Source: Rhizoclosmatium globosum
Lineage: Eukaryota > Chytridiomycota > Chytridiomycetes > Chytridiales > Chytriomycetaceae
Length of the DNA: 64,000 bases
Direction of reading: 5' to 3'
Assembly: GCA_002104985.1 (NCBI GenBank)
Contig: MCGO01000079.1
Span: 1-64,000 of the forward strand
Shown: piece by piece, positions 33,126-45,214 of the stretch
Layout: each line of letters opens with the position of its first letter
Position numbering within the stretch: position 1 is the first letter of the stretch
The notes under the pieces: generated by a model
Told to the model about the DNA's origin: nothing
The model's database searches: none
What the model saw: the letters and a program-made list of their open reading frames with translations, nothing else
Position numbers and translations under genes: made by a program

Positions 33126-35148
33126 ATGGAAGCGCATCACTTCCAGCAGCTTCTCCCTTTCTTTGACGGCGACGAAGAGTACATAGCCAATGCAAGCGAT
33201 AACACACCCTCTGTTCTTGTCAGTGCGCCAACACCTTCCCTCCCACCCGAGATCTGGTTCCAAATCTTTGTCAAGGCATGTGGAAGCATGAAACAACTCT
33301 CCCGTCTCTCTCGTCTCTCCAAATCCATCTACAACTACTGTTGGAAATCCCCAGCTGCAAGAGCAAACTTCTGCATTGACCGATACGGAAAGGACCAAGC
33401 AATTGAGAAGCTCGTTAAGATACAAGGTCACAAAGACCCACGCCTTTCTGAAACATTGAAAGTTCTGGTGAAAAAGGGATGTTCGCACACCTGCAAAGTC
33501 AAAAAACTGTGGGATTGCCCTTTGTGGCTGTTGTCCACACATCAGAGCGCTGCTGAAAACATAAGGCTGTTTTATGAATGTAATCCGAGTATTCTTGATT
33601 ACCATATTGATATGAGTCTAAAAAGAGCTGGTAGTCATGGGCGATTGGATTCACGTTGAGTTTATTGACACTGTTTTCCATGACAACTAACTTGATATCA
33701 ATCAAAAGTATGCGCAATTCTGAAAGAAGACCCTTCTTTAATCACGAATTCACAACTGATTGCTCGTCTTGCCGAAAAAGAAATCAAACTTGACTTAAAA
33801 CATGTATGTACCCTGTGATATTTTGAGCACAAAGTTAATCTCAGTCTAGCTGCTTCAACGTAACCACATTAATTTAATCACATTTATGGGTCCCGAGTAT
33901 TGGGAGTTCCACTTTTTCGACTCTAAAGTCGTTTCACTCGCAATCAAACAGAATTACCTCTTCATCGCCGAACAAATGATATCACCGCAGATAGTTGCAT
34001 CCACAATGAAGTTAAATGAAATCGACTCTGATCGTATATGGTTCGGATTGGATTTCACGAACATCCAACATGTGACCACGGCTTTATCTTTTGGTGTTGC
34101 ACCGACTTCGTACGCTTTATTGCGTTCAGCAGGATGTAATTATCTTTTGTCGGCGTGTTTACATTGTAACAATAATTGGGCTGATGAAGAAGTACCTTTC
34201 ACTCTCGCAGAAAATGCCTATGCTGTCAACGACATTTTTCTCCAAGCCGGATATCAACTCAATTTCAGAGTATTCAATGATGCAGTAGTTTATGCTCCAA
34301 AGGAATATGTTACGTACTTACTTGAAAAATGGAGGTTGCAAGAGAATTACACGAATATTAACATCATTGAAGGATACGTTATTCATAATGCGTACACACG
34401 GAGAGACTGGGACCTTGTTGAGATATTGCTCGAACACGGCCGTCAATGGGCCAAAGCCACTGGTAAACCTGCCATTCATCTTACACACTCAATATTGCCA
34501 AATCATTCAAGCTTTATCTATCCTCCTCCTCCTATGGATTCGAACGATACATACTTCTTTGACAAAATGCCAATCCTTATTGAGCTCAGAATTTACCCCA
34601 AAAATGCCTACTCACTTTGCCTTGAAAGTGCCAGATTTTTAATAACAAAATCAACTCTCGATAAATTGATTTCATTGGGTGCTGTTGTTACACCGAGAGC
34701 TCTTGTTTCGGCAAGTAAGAGTCGTTTGAGAATGAATTTTTTACTACTCTTGGAACATTATCAAGTGAATGCAAAGGTTGAATTTGAGGGCTTTGAGCGC
34801 ATCGTCAGAGAAACCCAACATTTGGAAGAGATTCAGATGATGATTGCAAAGGGAATTCCAGTAATGTCGAAAGCTCTGTTTGAGATGTATCAACGTTTTC
34901 GGAGGGACCAAGATAATCCAATTGTCCATGAAATGATGAGTGCTGCCACAGAAGAGACGCGAATGACATTTTTTCATTATTTTGAGGAAAGGGAACCTGA
35001 GGCGTGGGACATGGAACATGTTGAATCGTTCTTGCTAAAATTCCACAGTCTGGGATTTCGAACAAGTCAGCAAGTGGCGGATAAAGCGGCGTTCAAAATG
35101 AAGCCTCGTCTTTCAATGCTACTTCAATTGTTGGTTGATAAGTGTTAG
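33126..35148 (+). CDS. F-box/ankyrin-like protein, paralogue 2 (tandem copy)
   Basis: Three exons (33126-33654, 33709-33803, 33850-35148) give 640 residues. Most of the protein is identical to paralogue 1, including the F-box-like LPPEIWFQIFVKACGSMKQL and the repeat block HNAYTRRDWDLVEILLEHG. Differences concentrate in the N-terminal acidic stretch and in scattered repeat positions. Both copies keep open frames and splice sites, so both may be expressed. I chose the ATG at 33126 (MEAHHFQQLLPFFDGDEE) because it aligns with the start of paralogue 1, although an in-frame ATG exists at 33024. Confidence 0.75.
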
Positions 35149-35232
35149 TTTAAAGTAACATCACATTTTCTCACGTGAAGGGTCTTTGAAGCAAATAAAA
35201 GCTATAAACGTACTTTAATGTCCACAGAATAA

Positions 35233-36006
35233 CTATTGCTCGCGCTTTCCCGAAAAGATCAAATGTGCCATAACACGACCGTCCTCTCCTTCCCCGCGCT
35301 CAACAGCATTGACAACAACATCACTAAAGCCAACTCCCCGCAACAACCCCTCTAAAGACTCCCTGGAATGCAAATATCTGGGAGAGACCTCCCTCCCCAA
35401 TTCCTCCAATCCCTTGGTCGGAACAACTCCCCATTCTCCTTCGACTCGACTGCCGACACACATTCCATACAGAACACCCCCACTCTGCAAACACGCTAAA
35501 CATTCGCGCAAGAAGGCAGCAACTTGACCCTTACTCAACACATGAAGAATCGCCTGTGCACTCACAATCCCAAAGCGGCCTTTCAATCCTGCCTTCTCCG
35601 CCGCACCCAAAACAGCAAGATCTCCCCACCACTCTCCAACACCATCCAATGCCGTATCGCCTGAATACAGAACTTCCCCACCAATCCGGAAATACGCGTC
35701 ATGCAAGTCACTTACAACCAATTTAGTCACATCCACCCCGTCCTGAACAAACCGCCTCGCATCCGTACCGAAACAGCAGCCGAGCTCTAAAACAGACTCT
35801 CCTGCTTTGAACCGGGGCTTGAGCGAATCGTATAAGGGGTGGAGACACCCGCGTGGAGTTGCGAATTGATGGTTCTGGATGCACTTGTAGACGTGGTGGG
35901 AAGGGGCTGTTCTGGCATATGTGGTTTGGATGCGGTCTTCGGCTTCGGAAGGGGTCGTGTTCGTGTAGGAGGTATACCAGCTAAGGTCGGGTGGGTTTGC
36001 AATCAT
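35233..36006 (-). CDS. Class I SAM-dependent methyltransferase
   Basis: A single 257-codon exon. Motif I VLELGCCFGTD (residues 72-82) is the glycine-rich SAM-binding loop. VVSDLHDAYF supplies the acidic residue that holds the SAM ribose. FGIVSAQAILHVLSKGQVAAFL and LQSGGVLYGMCVG match the later motifs of the Rossmann-like fold. Fungal enzymes of this kind often methylate small molecules, including secondary metabolites. The substrate is unknown and no biosynthetic cluster surrounds it. The start lies 158 bases from the divergent third F-box/ankyrin-like gene. Confidence 0.85.
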   Translation of the reverse strand: MIANPPDLSWYTSYTNTTPSEAEDRIQTTYARTAPSHHVYKCIQNHQFATPRGCLHPLYDSLKPRFKAGESVLELGCCFGTDARRFVQDGVDVTKLVVSDLHDAYFRIGGEVLYSGDTALDGVGEWWGDLAVLGAAEKAGLKGRFGIVSAQAILHVLSKGQVAAFLRECLACLQSGGVLYGMCVGSRVEGEWGVVPTKGLEELGREVSPRYLHSRESLEGLLRGVGFSDVVVNAVERGEGEDGRVMAHLIFSGKREQ

Positions 36007-36039
36007 TTTGATTTCAAGTTTCTAATTTACGACCGTCAA

Positions 36040-36060
36040 AAAGCTTAAATATATATAAAC
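36040..36060. promoter_or_regulatory. TATA-like stretch in a divergent promoter
   Basis: TTAAATATATATAAACC sits between the divergent starts of the methyltransferase and the third F-box/ankyrin-like gene. Position fits a TATA element but no experimental support exists. Confidence 0.35.
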
Positions 36061-36164
36061 CTTTTTGGTTGTATGTACAATAGGCAGCACATCAAACGCA
36101 GATCGGACATAGCACAGCCACAACACATTGTCACTCCATCCAAAAGAAGACATCAAAACTCTGG

Positions 36165-38208
36165 ATGCAACACCCATTTCAGGAACTCGCCCAGAGTCTT
36201 AGCTTTGAGAATGTTCCAACTGGTTCAAAGCCCTGTCCACACCTTCCTCCTGAAGTCTGGTCCAAAATATTTGCCCTCGCCTACGGAAACATCTACCAGC
36301 TATCTCAAATAACTCGTCTCAGCAAGCTCATATACTTGTACTGCTGGCTCCCTGCAGCAGCACGAGCAAATTTCTACCTCGAATGTTATGGAAAGAGCCA
36401 CGCACTGTTTATGACATTTTCAACAAACTGCTGGAAAGACCCTCAGTTCTACAATGTCCTCGAAATTTTGATACAGAAAGGGGCTGAGTATTCTTGCGAA
36501 GATAGAGTTCAGAAATGCCCATTGCAGCGGCTGTTGAGTCTTCCAACCCGTTTGCCTCTCCTTAAGCTATTTTACACATGTCAGCCGCAAATTTCAGGAA
36601 CACATTTGAAAGCCGCTATTAAACGAGCACTGCACTATGGGTCCCTGGAACTTCGTGAGTGTCGGACCTCAAAGAAAATCATAACTAACAATGTTTTTAA
36701 GTCTGCACGTTGCTACAAGAAGATTCAATCACGTTGTCTCCAAATGCGCTGGTTGGCCGACTTGCGGTGATGGGCATTTCTTTTGACGTAAAACAGGTGA
36801 GCAGAGTTCAGTCACAAAAGCATCAAATAATCTTGAAACCTAGCTTATGCTTAAAAATCACATGGAATTGGCTTCATATCTTTCCACAGCCACAGAAACA
36901 AGGGCACCTGTAGCCGCTGTAGCATACTCCATTAAAACCAATAACATCGCAATGGCCAAGCAAATCATAACCACAAGAAAGGATCCAACGGTTATGTCAT
37001 GGCAGAATTTATTGAATCCGGACGGATTCTGGCGTGCTTTAGGCTTCCATTGCCTTGAACATGTTGAAATCGCACTGTCTCTCGGCATTCCACCAACCAT
37101 CAGTGCTTTTTTGTCGTCATCCGGTCTGTTCTCTCCAGATAACCATCGACTAGATTTACCAATTTCACTTTACAACTGGGACCATATTGGTACCCAACTG
37201 CCCACATTAAATCCTCATGCATATCAGATAGCTGAAATGTTTCTCAATGCCGGAATAAACGTGGATCAAGTGGCTCTATGCAACGCGTGTTCAACAGGAC
37301 ACACTGAATACATTCAGTTTCTCATGACAAAGTGGACTGAGCAAAAGAATTACGCAGCTACAAATATAATCGGTACCGATGCAATACACAATGCTTTTAT
37401 GTGGCGAAAGTGGGAACTTGTGGAAATGCTATTTGATGGCTGCAAACGATGGGCAAACGATGCCAACCAATCATATAGTGGCATCAATATACCCTTCGCA
37501 ATTCCTGACGAGAATGCTTTTTTTGGGATCTGTGTTCCATACCCGATGAACTCTGGGGATTCATACTTTTTTGAGAAAGTCCTGTTCCTTGTCAAGTGTG
37601 GAGTATATCCCCATAACACCTGGACATTATCACTCGAGTCTCTAGCAACCAATTGCACCGAAGAGTCTTTCACACCATTAACGCAATCATGCTTTGAGAA
37701 ATTACTGTCACTTGGTGCCCACGTTACTTCAGACGCGCTTTATCGAACAACCTGGCGTAAAACGAGTACATCTAAAACAAACGCATTTTTCAAGTTTATG
37801 TTGGACAAGTATGAGTTTGATCCTCAAGTAGGTTTCCCGGACTTTGAAAATATGTTGGGCACAGGATATCTGGAAGATGTCCTGTTGGTGCTAGAGAAAG
37901 GCATTCCTGTCACCAAAGAAGTCCTCCAGTCTCTGTATAGGTGCTATTTGATGCGTCCCGATTCTCCAATCGTTGATGTTGTCCTTGGAGCTATTGTTCC
38001 TGAAAATCCACTCCGAAAAACATACCTAGGGTACCTGGAATCACTTCAGCATGATGACTTTGAGGAAGTATATCCTGACTTGTTCAACGCATATTTCCAA
38101 AAAATGCGAAAGTTCGGATTTTGGACGACGCAAAAAGTTGTTGATAGGGCAGAATCAACCAACAAACCACAATGGCTTATTGACAATTTGAAGGCAATGG
38201 TTGAATAA
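36165..38208 (+). CDS. F-box/ankyrin-like protein, paralogue 3
   Basis: Three exons (36165-36654, 36702-36796, 36844-38208) give 649 residues. The F-box-like motif is LPPEVWSKIFALAYGNIYQL near residues 28-47. The repeat region keeps family blocks such as HNAFMWRKWELVEMLFDG and LEKGIPVTKEVLQSLY. It is clearly diverged from paralogues 1 and 2, so it is an older duplicate, yet the intron positions and the 95-nt middle exon are the same. Its likely role is as an SCF substrate adaptor, by the same inference. Confidence 0.72.
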
Positions 38209-38401
38209 ATATTCTGTTTAATTTTATTCAATAGCTACGAGAGTTCAGCCTCTTCTATTCTCTCCTAAAACCGATTGCAAAAGTCTGGAGAATGTCATTG
38301 AGCAGCGTATGATGCAAAAAAACGAACTATATAATTTATTATAATCAACTTTCATCATGTCAACCAACCTAACCAGATCCCTCCCTCAACAAGTCAAAAT
38401 T

Positions 38402-39714
38402 TCATCGATACGCCTTCCCCAAATACTCTAAAATAGCTTCCAAAGCCTCATTACCACCTAACCTCGCAACCTCCTCCCTCGCCTCCACCTCCAACCGCAC
38501 AAGCTCGCCCTTCACCTTCACCAAACTCTCCCGCATCTCCTTGATAGCATACCGCTTCAAATCAACATCATGCGTGCGTTGTTTCAAAATCTGGAAGATC
38601 TGGCGGGACCCAGGGTCCCGCACCGACGGCAGTGTAAGTTGCGTTTGGGTAGTGTACGTGGGTGTAAGCGACGCGTGCGTCGTTTGGATGTGTTGAACGA
38701 CGGGAAACGAGAATTTCCCTTCAGTCAAGTCTTCCGCGAATCCTTTGTTGTTTGTGAATTCGTCGGAGATGAGGTTGAGGTAGTCGTCGCGGATTTGGAA
38801 GTGGATTCCGAGCATGTCGACGAGGGGGACAAAGTCTCTGAGAGGAAGGGGGGCGTTATGGATTTCTAGGGAACAAGTGGGTCGGATTTACCTTGTCTCA
38901 TGAACGCCGCTGCACGCTTGCATCATTCGAACGGCAAGCCGTAATAATCCACCAGTCTTATTTCGTACCATGGCCACATACTCGCGTTCTGTGGGACATA
39001 TGCAGTTATCCCTCCAATAAATCTCCATGCCTTGACCCGTGTGAAGATGAATCAGTTCATCTGCAAATATTTCCATGATGACAGGCATTTTGAGTGAGTT
39101 TGCTTTTTTGAGGGCAAGAAAGTATCTGAGTGGGAGGTCAGTATGAGGTTTGAAGGGTTTGGATAGAGTAGATGGAGATACAACGTACACATAATTTCCT
39201 GAGTTGATTGCACTTGCTACACCGAATATCTTGTGGGCCACTGTACGTTGAAAGAGTCAGAGTCTGGTTAGTTGGAGGGATACTGCTGTCAAAAGTTCCA
39301 AGACTCACCAGGGATCCCACGTCTCAAATCACTTCCATCTTCGACATCATCAATCCTGACAATCCAAGGTTACTTATTTAAACAGGAAACAGGGAAGTCT
39401 CATCAAATGAGAACGCACAACAAACTCGCAGTGTGGAGCATCTCAATAATCTCGCTAATCAGCTTTAGTTTGTCTTCGGGAACTTTAAGCCACGCATCAA
39501 AGGCTTTGATGAGCTTTGTTCGGATCTCTTTGCCTCGTTGTTGAGTAAGATAGACAAACGGCTCGAGCAGGATGCGTTGCTGTCAATTACGTCTATAGGT
39601 AAGCGATGCGCTGAAAAGAACAGGTGTATCTACAGTTTCAAGTTCCTCTTGGGTGACGGCTGTTGAAGTTGAGGGAAGGGTGGCAACGGAGGTGGCTGCA
39701 ACCGATGCATTCAT
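38402..39714 (-). CDS. Geranylgeranyl diphosphate synthase
   Basis: Six exons (39714-39634, 39579-39419, 39355-39309, 39240-39189, 39125-38892, 38837-38402) join in phase to 336 residues. The first aspartate-rich motif is [14 protein letters not shown]; the second is [26 protein letters not shown] and [20 protein letters not shown] match the chain-elongating trans-prenyltransferase fold. The wording is that of fungal GGPP synthases. The enzyme adds isopentenyl diphosphate to farnesyl diphosphate to make the C20 donor for protein geranylgeranylation, carotenoids and diterpenes. No other terpenoid gene is near. It is divergent from the kinase gene, with 134 bases between starts. Confidence 0.92.
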
Positions 39715-39848
39715 TTATTTGAATTCAAGAAACAATGGAGGAGAACTAGTCAGTAACCTCTGATACTAGAACCAAGTAAATAACAAAGTTTAGTAATCCA
39801 TTATGCATTAAATAATCGATTTAATAATTCGTTCAGTATTTCTCAGAA

Positions 39849-42310
39849 ATGAGCAGCAACGCACCCGCACCTGCACCGACACGCAGCAATCTCTCAGCGG
39901 CGATCCAGGCCTCGAATTCGCCCACTTCGAATTCGGTGTCGTCGTTTCCGTTTTCAGAACAGCAACAGCAACAGCAACAACGACCGGGACACTCGACTGT
40001 CTTATCACAACCACATTCACAACCACTCCAACTACCACTCCAACAACAACACACTCAAAACAATGACTACTTTGTCCGACTCGCCGTTTCAAAAGAGCCG
40101 CTGCGATGGACCCCAACTTCGAATTCAACTCAGAATTCAACTTCGAATTCAACTTCGAATTCAACGGTGATCCCTGCGAACCCTTCAAATCCCCAAAATC
40201 AACAACATCAAAACACCTTCAATCAATCAAGTCTGCCTCGATCTCGCACGGCCTCAGGAAGGGACTTTACACAGAAACAGTCAAACTTCTTTGCTTCAAA
40301 TCACCCGATTCAGTCCCCTCCACCGTCAAACTGGGGTCCGCCGCCGTCCTCCCTGCCGAAACAGTACACGTCAATCAATAACTATCAGCCGTCTTCTTCC
40401 TGGATTGCTCCTGGTTGGGGTGCCCTCGTCGAAGGGAAGAATCCTCAGCAACCCTACTCTCCCTCTCTTCCCACTCGATCGGCTGTTGGTGAGTTTATGA
40501 GTGATATCATGATTAAGCGAGGAACGAAACCTAAGTGCGATCGTGGCTGCTGAGAGAAGGAATGCCGAACGAGTGAGCACAAACAATTGAATCAACCAAA
40601 TGAAGAACGAAGGAGGTTGGAAGATATGGGGAATTAATCAGAAAATGGAGGGATAGAAAGGAAAAGAGGATCTTTTTTTGTGTGAGTGCAGTGATATGGG
40701 AGCACAGCGAACGGCCTTTCGCAAAGCGAACTTGTGTCACGACGTCACGAACGGAGGGTTGTAATGTTTTCAACAAAAGGGAGGAGGAATAGTGGGTGTA
40801 GCGAATCAAAGCACAGTAGAGCATGAAAAAGTGCACAAGCTGACCATTCGCCATCATTGCCACCTCAATAGGGACACCTGCACAAGAACGAAATGAATGG
40901 CCCATCCAAAATACGTACACTACAGAATGGACAACCTCAGAATGGCGAAATCCAAATGCTCCCAACCAAGATGGAACTCCAGAATGGGGTTCTCCGAAAC
41001 TGAATGGTACAAATGGAGGCGATGAATGGGGCGCCATCAACTCTACAACAGCAATTGCAGCATCTTACCCAAACAGTTTCTTCACTACCAACCAACATCA
41101 ATACCAAAATAATAATACAAACAACAGTCAGCCAAACAACAATGGATACCCGTCAACAAGCTACAATCCATCTCAAAATCAAATATACCCTACATCTCCT
41201 TCTCTCCCTCACATTGAAAACCTTGCCCTGCATTCCCAAACAAACCAGCAACAACAACCTCCAGGATCTCCTCTTCCTTCAACTCCATCATCTCCTCCGC
41301 CACCATTTGAACTCGTTGGAAATGGGCGATGGAAAGTCACAGAGTTGATTGGAGCTGGATCATTCGGAGAAGTCTTTGGAGCCATTGATATGGAAACTGG
41401 TTCCCACGTTGCCATCAAACGCGAAATCCGAAACAGCAGGAAGCAACAGCTACCGCACGAAGGTTTCTTGTCCCCCGTTTTTTTTCTCCTCAAAAACGAC
41501 TCTAATAACCCTAAATTTCCAGCGATGGTATACGACCTCCTCAAAAAACAAGAAGGCTTCCCCCGAATCTTTTTCTCAGGCCCAGAAGGCCCATACAACA
41601 TTCTCGTCATGGAACGTCTCGGCCCCTCCCTAAAATCACTCCTCACCCTCTCCCCGCTCCAAAAAATCCCGCTCCGCACAATCGTCCACATAACCCCACA
41701 CCTCCTCCGCCGCCTCGAAACCCTGCACTCCCTCGGGATCCTCTTCCGCGACATCAAACCAGACCAATTCTGCATCGGCAGATACAACACGCCCATCACC
41801 GACCGCCCAACTCCCTACCTCATTGACTTTGGCCTCGCAACAGCATACAGAGATCACCAAGGCCGACACATCAAGAACCCGAAGCCGATCAAAAACGCGC
41901 CAAAGACCGGCACAGCGCGATACGCATCCCTCAACGTACACAAGGGGAAAACGCATTCCCGACGAGACGACCTAGAGTCCCTGGCATACATGCTTATTGA
42001 ATGCGTGAAGGGCCCGCTTCCGTGGACGGGGATCAAAGCCGTCACGTCGACGGACGGGTGGAGGAAGATTGGGATTTGTAAAGATGATTTACCGATTGCT
42101 GAGTTGTGTGACGGGTTGCCGAAGGAGTTTGCGGGGTTGTTGGAACATGCACGGGAACTGCGGTTTGCAGATGATCCTGATTATGGGATGTTGATTCATT
42201 CGTTTGTGGATTTGATGGTGAGGTTGGATGAAGAGGGGACGGGGTTGAAGGAGGAGGGGTTGGTGTGGACTGTGGAGAGTGAGGGGGACGACGGGTATGG
42301 TCCAAAGTGA
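39849..42310 (+). CDS. CK1-type protein kinase with long disordered N-terminus
   Basis: I join three exons (39849-40488, 40872-41462, 41523-42310) in phase, giving 672 residues. The first 380 are rich in N, Q, S, T and P, with a Gln run and several EW pairs. The kinase domain follows: glycine loop IGAGSFGEVF, lysine in HVAIKRE, catalytic loop FRDIKPDQF, DFG in LIDFGLATAY, and GTARYASLNVHKG...SRRDDLES, which is diagnostic of the casein kinase 1 family. CK1 kinases phosphorylate Ser/Thr in many pathways. The 383-nt intron is unusually long here; if it is wrong, the low-complexity protein and the kinase are separate genes. The short second intron (60 nt) is a multiple of three and has no stop, so its splicing is inferred from alignment with the family. 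Confidence 0.8.
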
Positions 42311-42487
42311 TTGATTCCTTTTTGAAATTTTGTTTATATTGTTGTTGTTTTTTCGAGTTTCTGCATAATGTACTGATGTGCACTAGACCATAACAGTTAA
42401 TGCCTCCAAATCAGCGAAAACATTAGTAAGGTACCGCGGTGTCGTTAAGAACCCTTTTGAACCCTCCCGTTTTTTCTTTTCAAAAAC

Positions 42488-45074
42488 ATGCAACCAACTC
42501 CACCAGCAACGCCGTCCGCGAGTGGCAACACGCGTTATAAGATTGGCACAACCAAGAACGACCCACTCCGAATCGCAGTTGTCGGTCTTGGGCCCACTGG
42601 AGCCAACCACATTGTCTGTTTGATCGACAAGCTTATTGCCGCAGGCCGAACAGCCGAGATCACAGCCTACGACAACCGTATTTTAACCAACTCGGATGGA
42701 TCTCTGAGATGGAGAAACGAGCAGGACAATCCGCCAAACTGGAGACGGCAGCAGGTTTGAACAATCTCCCCCTTCCCCCTTAAACCCTATTCAACCCTAT
42801 TAAACCCTCTTAAACCCTAACTGTTAACCACAGGTCATCACGCTCCAAGAAGCAAACCTCGCACTTCTGAATCCTGAAATCCAGGCTGAATTCGTCCGTC
42901 GCCAAAACGGAGGCGACAAGACCGGAACAGTTGATCGTGTCTGGCCAACCTCAAACAATGTCCCCATCGCAATCGTCGAAGACATCTACCTTGAATTCTT
43001 GCAACGACCAGAGTACCGCTCAATGATCACATTCAAAACTGACAGGTAACCACACAAGTCCGCACTCAATTCATTAAATCACCACCTAAATCTCAAAAAT
43101 CCTTTGTTTATTAAAACGAAAACAATTTCAGATGGGATACCGATTCATTCGACTACGACGCTTACGACGTGCTCGTTGGGGCCGACGGTTCCATGTCTGC
43201 CGTCCGTCATGCCCTCTACACCTTCTCCGCAAACGTCCAACAAGAAACAATCAGTATCGGATTCGACCACGCCCTCGGTGTAGCCTTCAACATCCCTCCA
43301 CCTCACGAACCAATCAACCAATCCCTCGGTGTTCTGTTCACAGTCGCTCAAACGCGATACCTCGTGAACGACTTGAACGGACGTCAAGGGTTCCTGAATA
43401 TCCGTGTTAGCGTTGATGAGTATAATATGCTTGAAAGCAATCGAGTCAATTACTCGTCTATGCCGGACAACTCGGAGTTGAAGCAGGTTGTGGAAGCAGG
43501 GTTGAAAATGTATGGGATTCCTCCAGAGTTTGTCACGACTGTTGCTAGAATTCCAATCAATATGACGTTTGCGCCATATCGATTCCGATTCAGGGGTCAA
43601 TGTGCCGTTTGCTTGGTGGGAGATGCTGCTATGCGAGTCAACTTCTGGCCCGGAAGGTATGAATTTTATTATGGACGAATTAAATCGAATATTAAAATTG
43701 TACATGGATGACAGAGGAGCAAACAGTGGTCTTCTGGCTTCCATCGCGCTCGCAAATGTCGTCGTTGACGGATCAAGACGCGGTCGCCAACACGAAATCA
43801 TTGCTCCAGTAGCCCACTTGATTGCAAGCGACGAGGACGACAACCGCCCCCGTTACTCCTTCTTCCTTGGTTCCCACTTTGTAAAGTTTGAAAGTTTTAT
43901 GGGCGGACTCATTTGCCGTGAACAAAATGGCCGTTCTCAATACATCACCGATATTCCAGTTGACGATGCCGTACAAGTTGCTGCCGAATCCATTAAACGC
44001 GAGGGAGGAAAGCTTACTGTTGCGCGAGTGAATGGCTTGAGGAGTACTTTCAAGGCCCGTGTCGTCGGTTTACAAGACGGGTTAATTCGAGGAATGGGAT
44101 CTCAATGGGTATTCCCTTTGCAAGATCCGGCTTTGATTGGTCAAGTGGTTGACAGAATCCCCCTGAATGCCATGCGGCTGCTTGAAATGATTCCGGAATG
44201 GCCAACACGTAGCATGGCTGGTAACCGAGATGATCCATCGGAACTGCTTGCCTCTTTGTTACCAGCACCACAGGCAGCCCAACCCGCGACCCCCACTTCA
44301 CCAGTCAATGCTTCCCCAGCAACTCAAACTGCTCCACCAGCCCAAATTTCTACAGACAACACTTTAATTGAAGCACTTATCCCTGCTGCCGAAGCTGACG
44401 ACAGAAGAAGCCAATTCCAACTTGCCGAAGCATACTCCAAACGCAACAACACGGAAAGGGCAAATCACTGGTACGTCAAGTCCGCCAACCAAGGCTACCC
44501 CGATGCTCAAGTCGCTCTCGGCATCCAAGTCGAGTCTCAAGACCCAGTCAAAGCCGCTCAATGGTATAGAAAAGCAGCCGACCAAGGGAACGCGGCGGCT
44601 CAGTACCGCTTGGGATTGTGTTACCGAAGCGGAGCAGGAGTGCCCCGTGACTACGTAGAAGCCTTGAGACTTTTCCGTCTATCTGCAGACCAAAAGAACG
44701 CGTTTGGAGAGTTTAGAGTAGGCTGTGCGTATGAGCATGGACAAGGTGTCGAGACAGACTTGAAGACAGCTGTCGATTGGTTCACTCTTGCTGCGGAACG
44801 AGGGAACTCCGATGCACAAGTCCGATTAGGTTTCTGTTACCAAAAGGGATTGGGCGTTCCCAAAAGCTACAAATCGGCTTTCTTGTGGTACAGTGCGGCG
44901 GCAGCGCAGAATCATTCGTGGGGACAAAATGGGTTGGGTTATTGTTATGAGTTTGGAAGACATGTGCCTCAGGACATGAATATGGCTATGGATTGGTATC
45001 GCAAATCTGCGAGCCATGGAAACCCAGAGGCTAAAGCCAGTTTGGATAGGTTGAAGAGCCAGAGTGGGAAGTAA
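42488..45074 (+). CDS. FAD-dependent monooxygenase fused to Sel1 repeats
   Basis: Four exons (42488-42754, 42834-43045, 43132-43656, 43715-45074) join in phase to 787 residues. The N-terminal half is a flavin monooxygenase-like fold: a dinucleotide-binding loop IAVVGLGPTGAN near residue 28, the DG motif VLVGADGSMSAVR, and the GD motif CLVGDAAMRVNFWPGRGANS. The C-terminal third holds about five Sel1-like repeats (for example AAQYRLGLCYRSGAGVPRDY and DAQVRLGFCYQKGLGVPKSY), helical units that bind partner proteins. I know of no common enzyme with this pairing, so the substrate is open. The first intron contains several CCCTAT/CCCTAA-like units. Confidence 0.8.
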
Positions 45075-45214
45075 AGCGCGCAGAAAATGATGAGATGAAC
45101 GATTTGACGTTTGACGAATAAAGTTTTCAGTGTACATGTTCGTCACTGCTTTTGAATGAATGGTAAGGAATTATTCGGTTGGAAAAGGGAAGAATGTAAT
45201 TTATTTCAAACATA

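Noticed and set aside
31167..33605. Minus-strand frames opposite the F-box/ankyrin-like genes
   Set aside because: They mirror the conserved sense exons and appear in both tandem copies for that reason only.
42488..45074. Sel1-fused protein as a MICAL-type enzyme
   Set aside because: FAD motifs are shared by many flavin monooxygenases and the calponin-homology and LIM parts of MICAL are absent.
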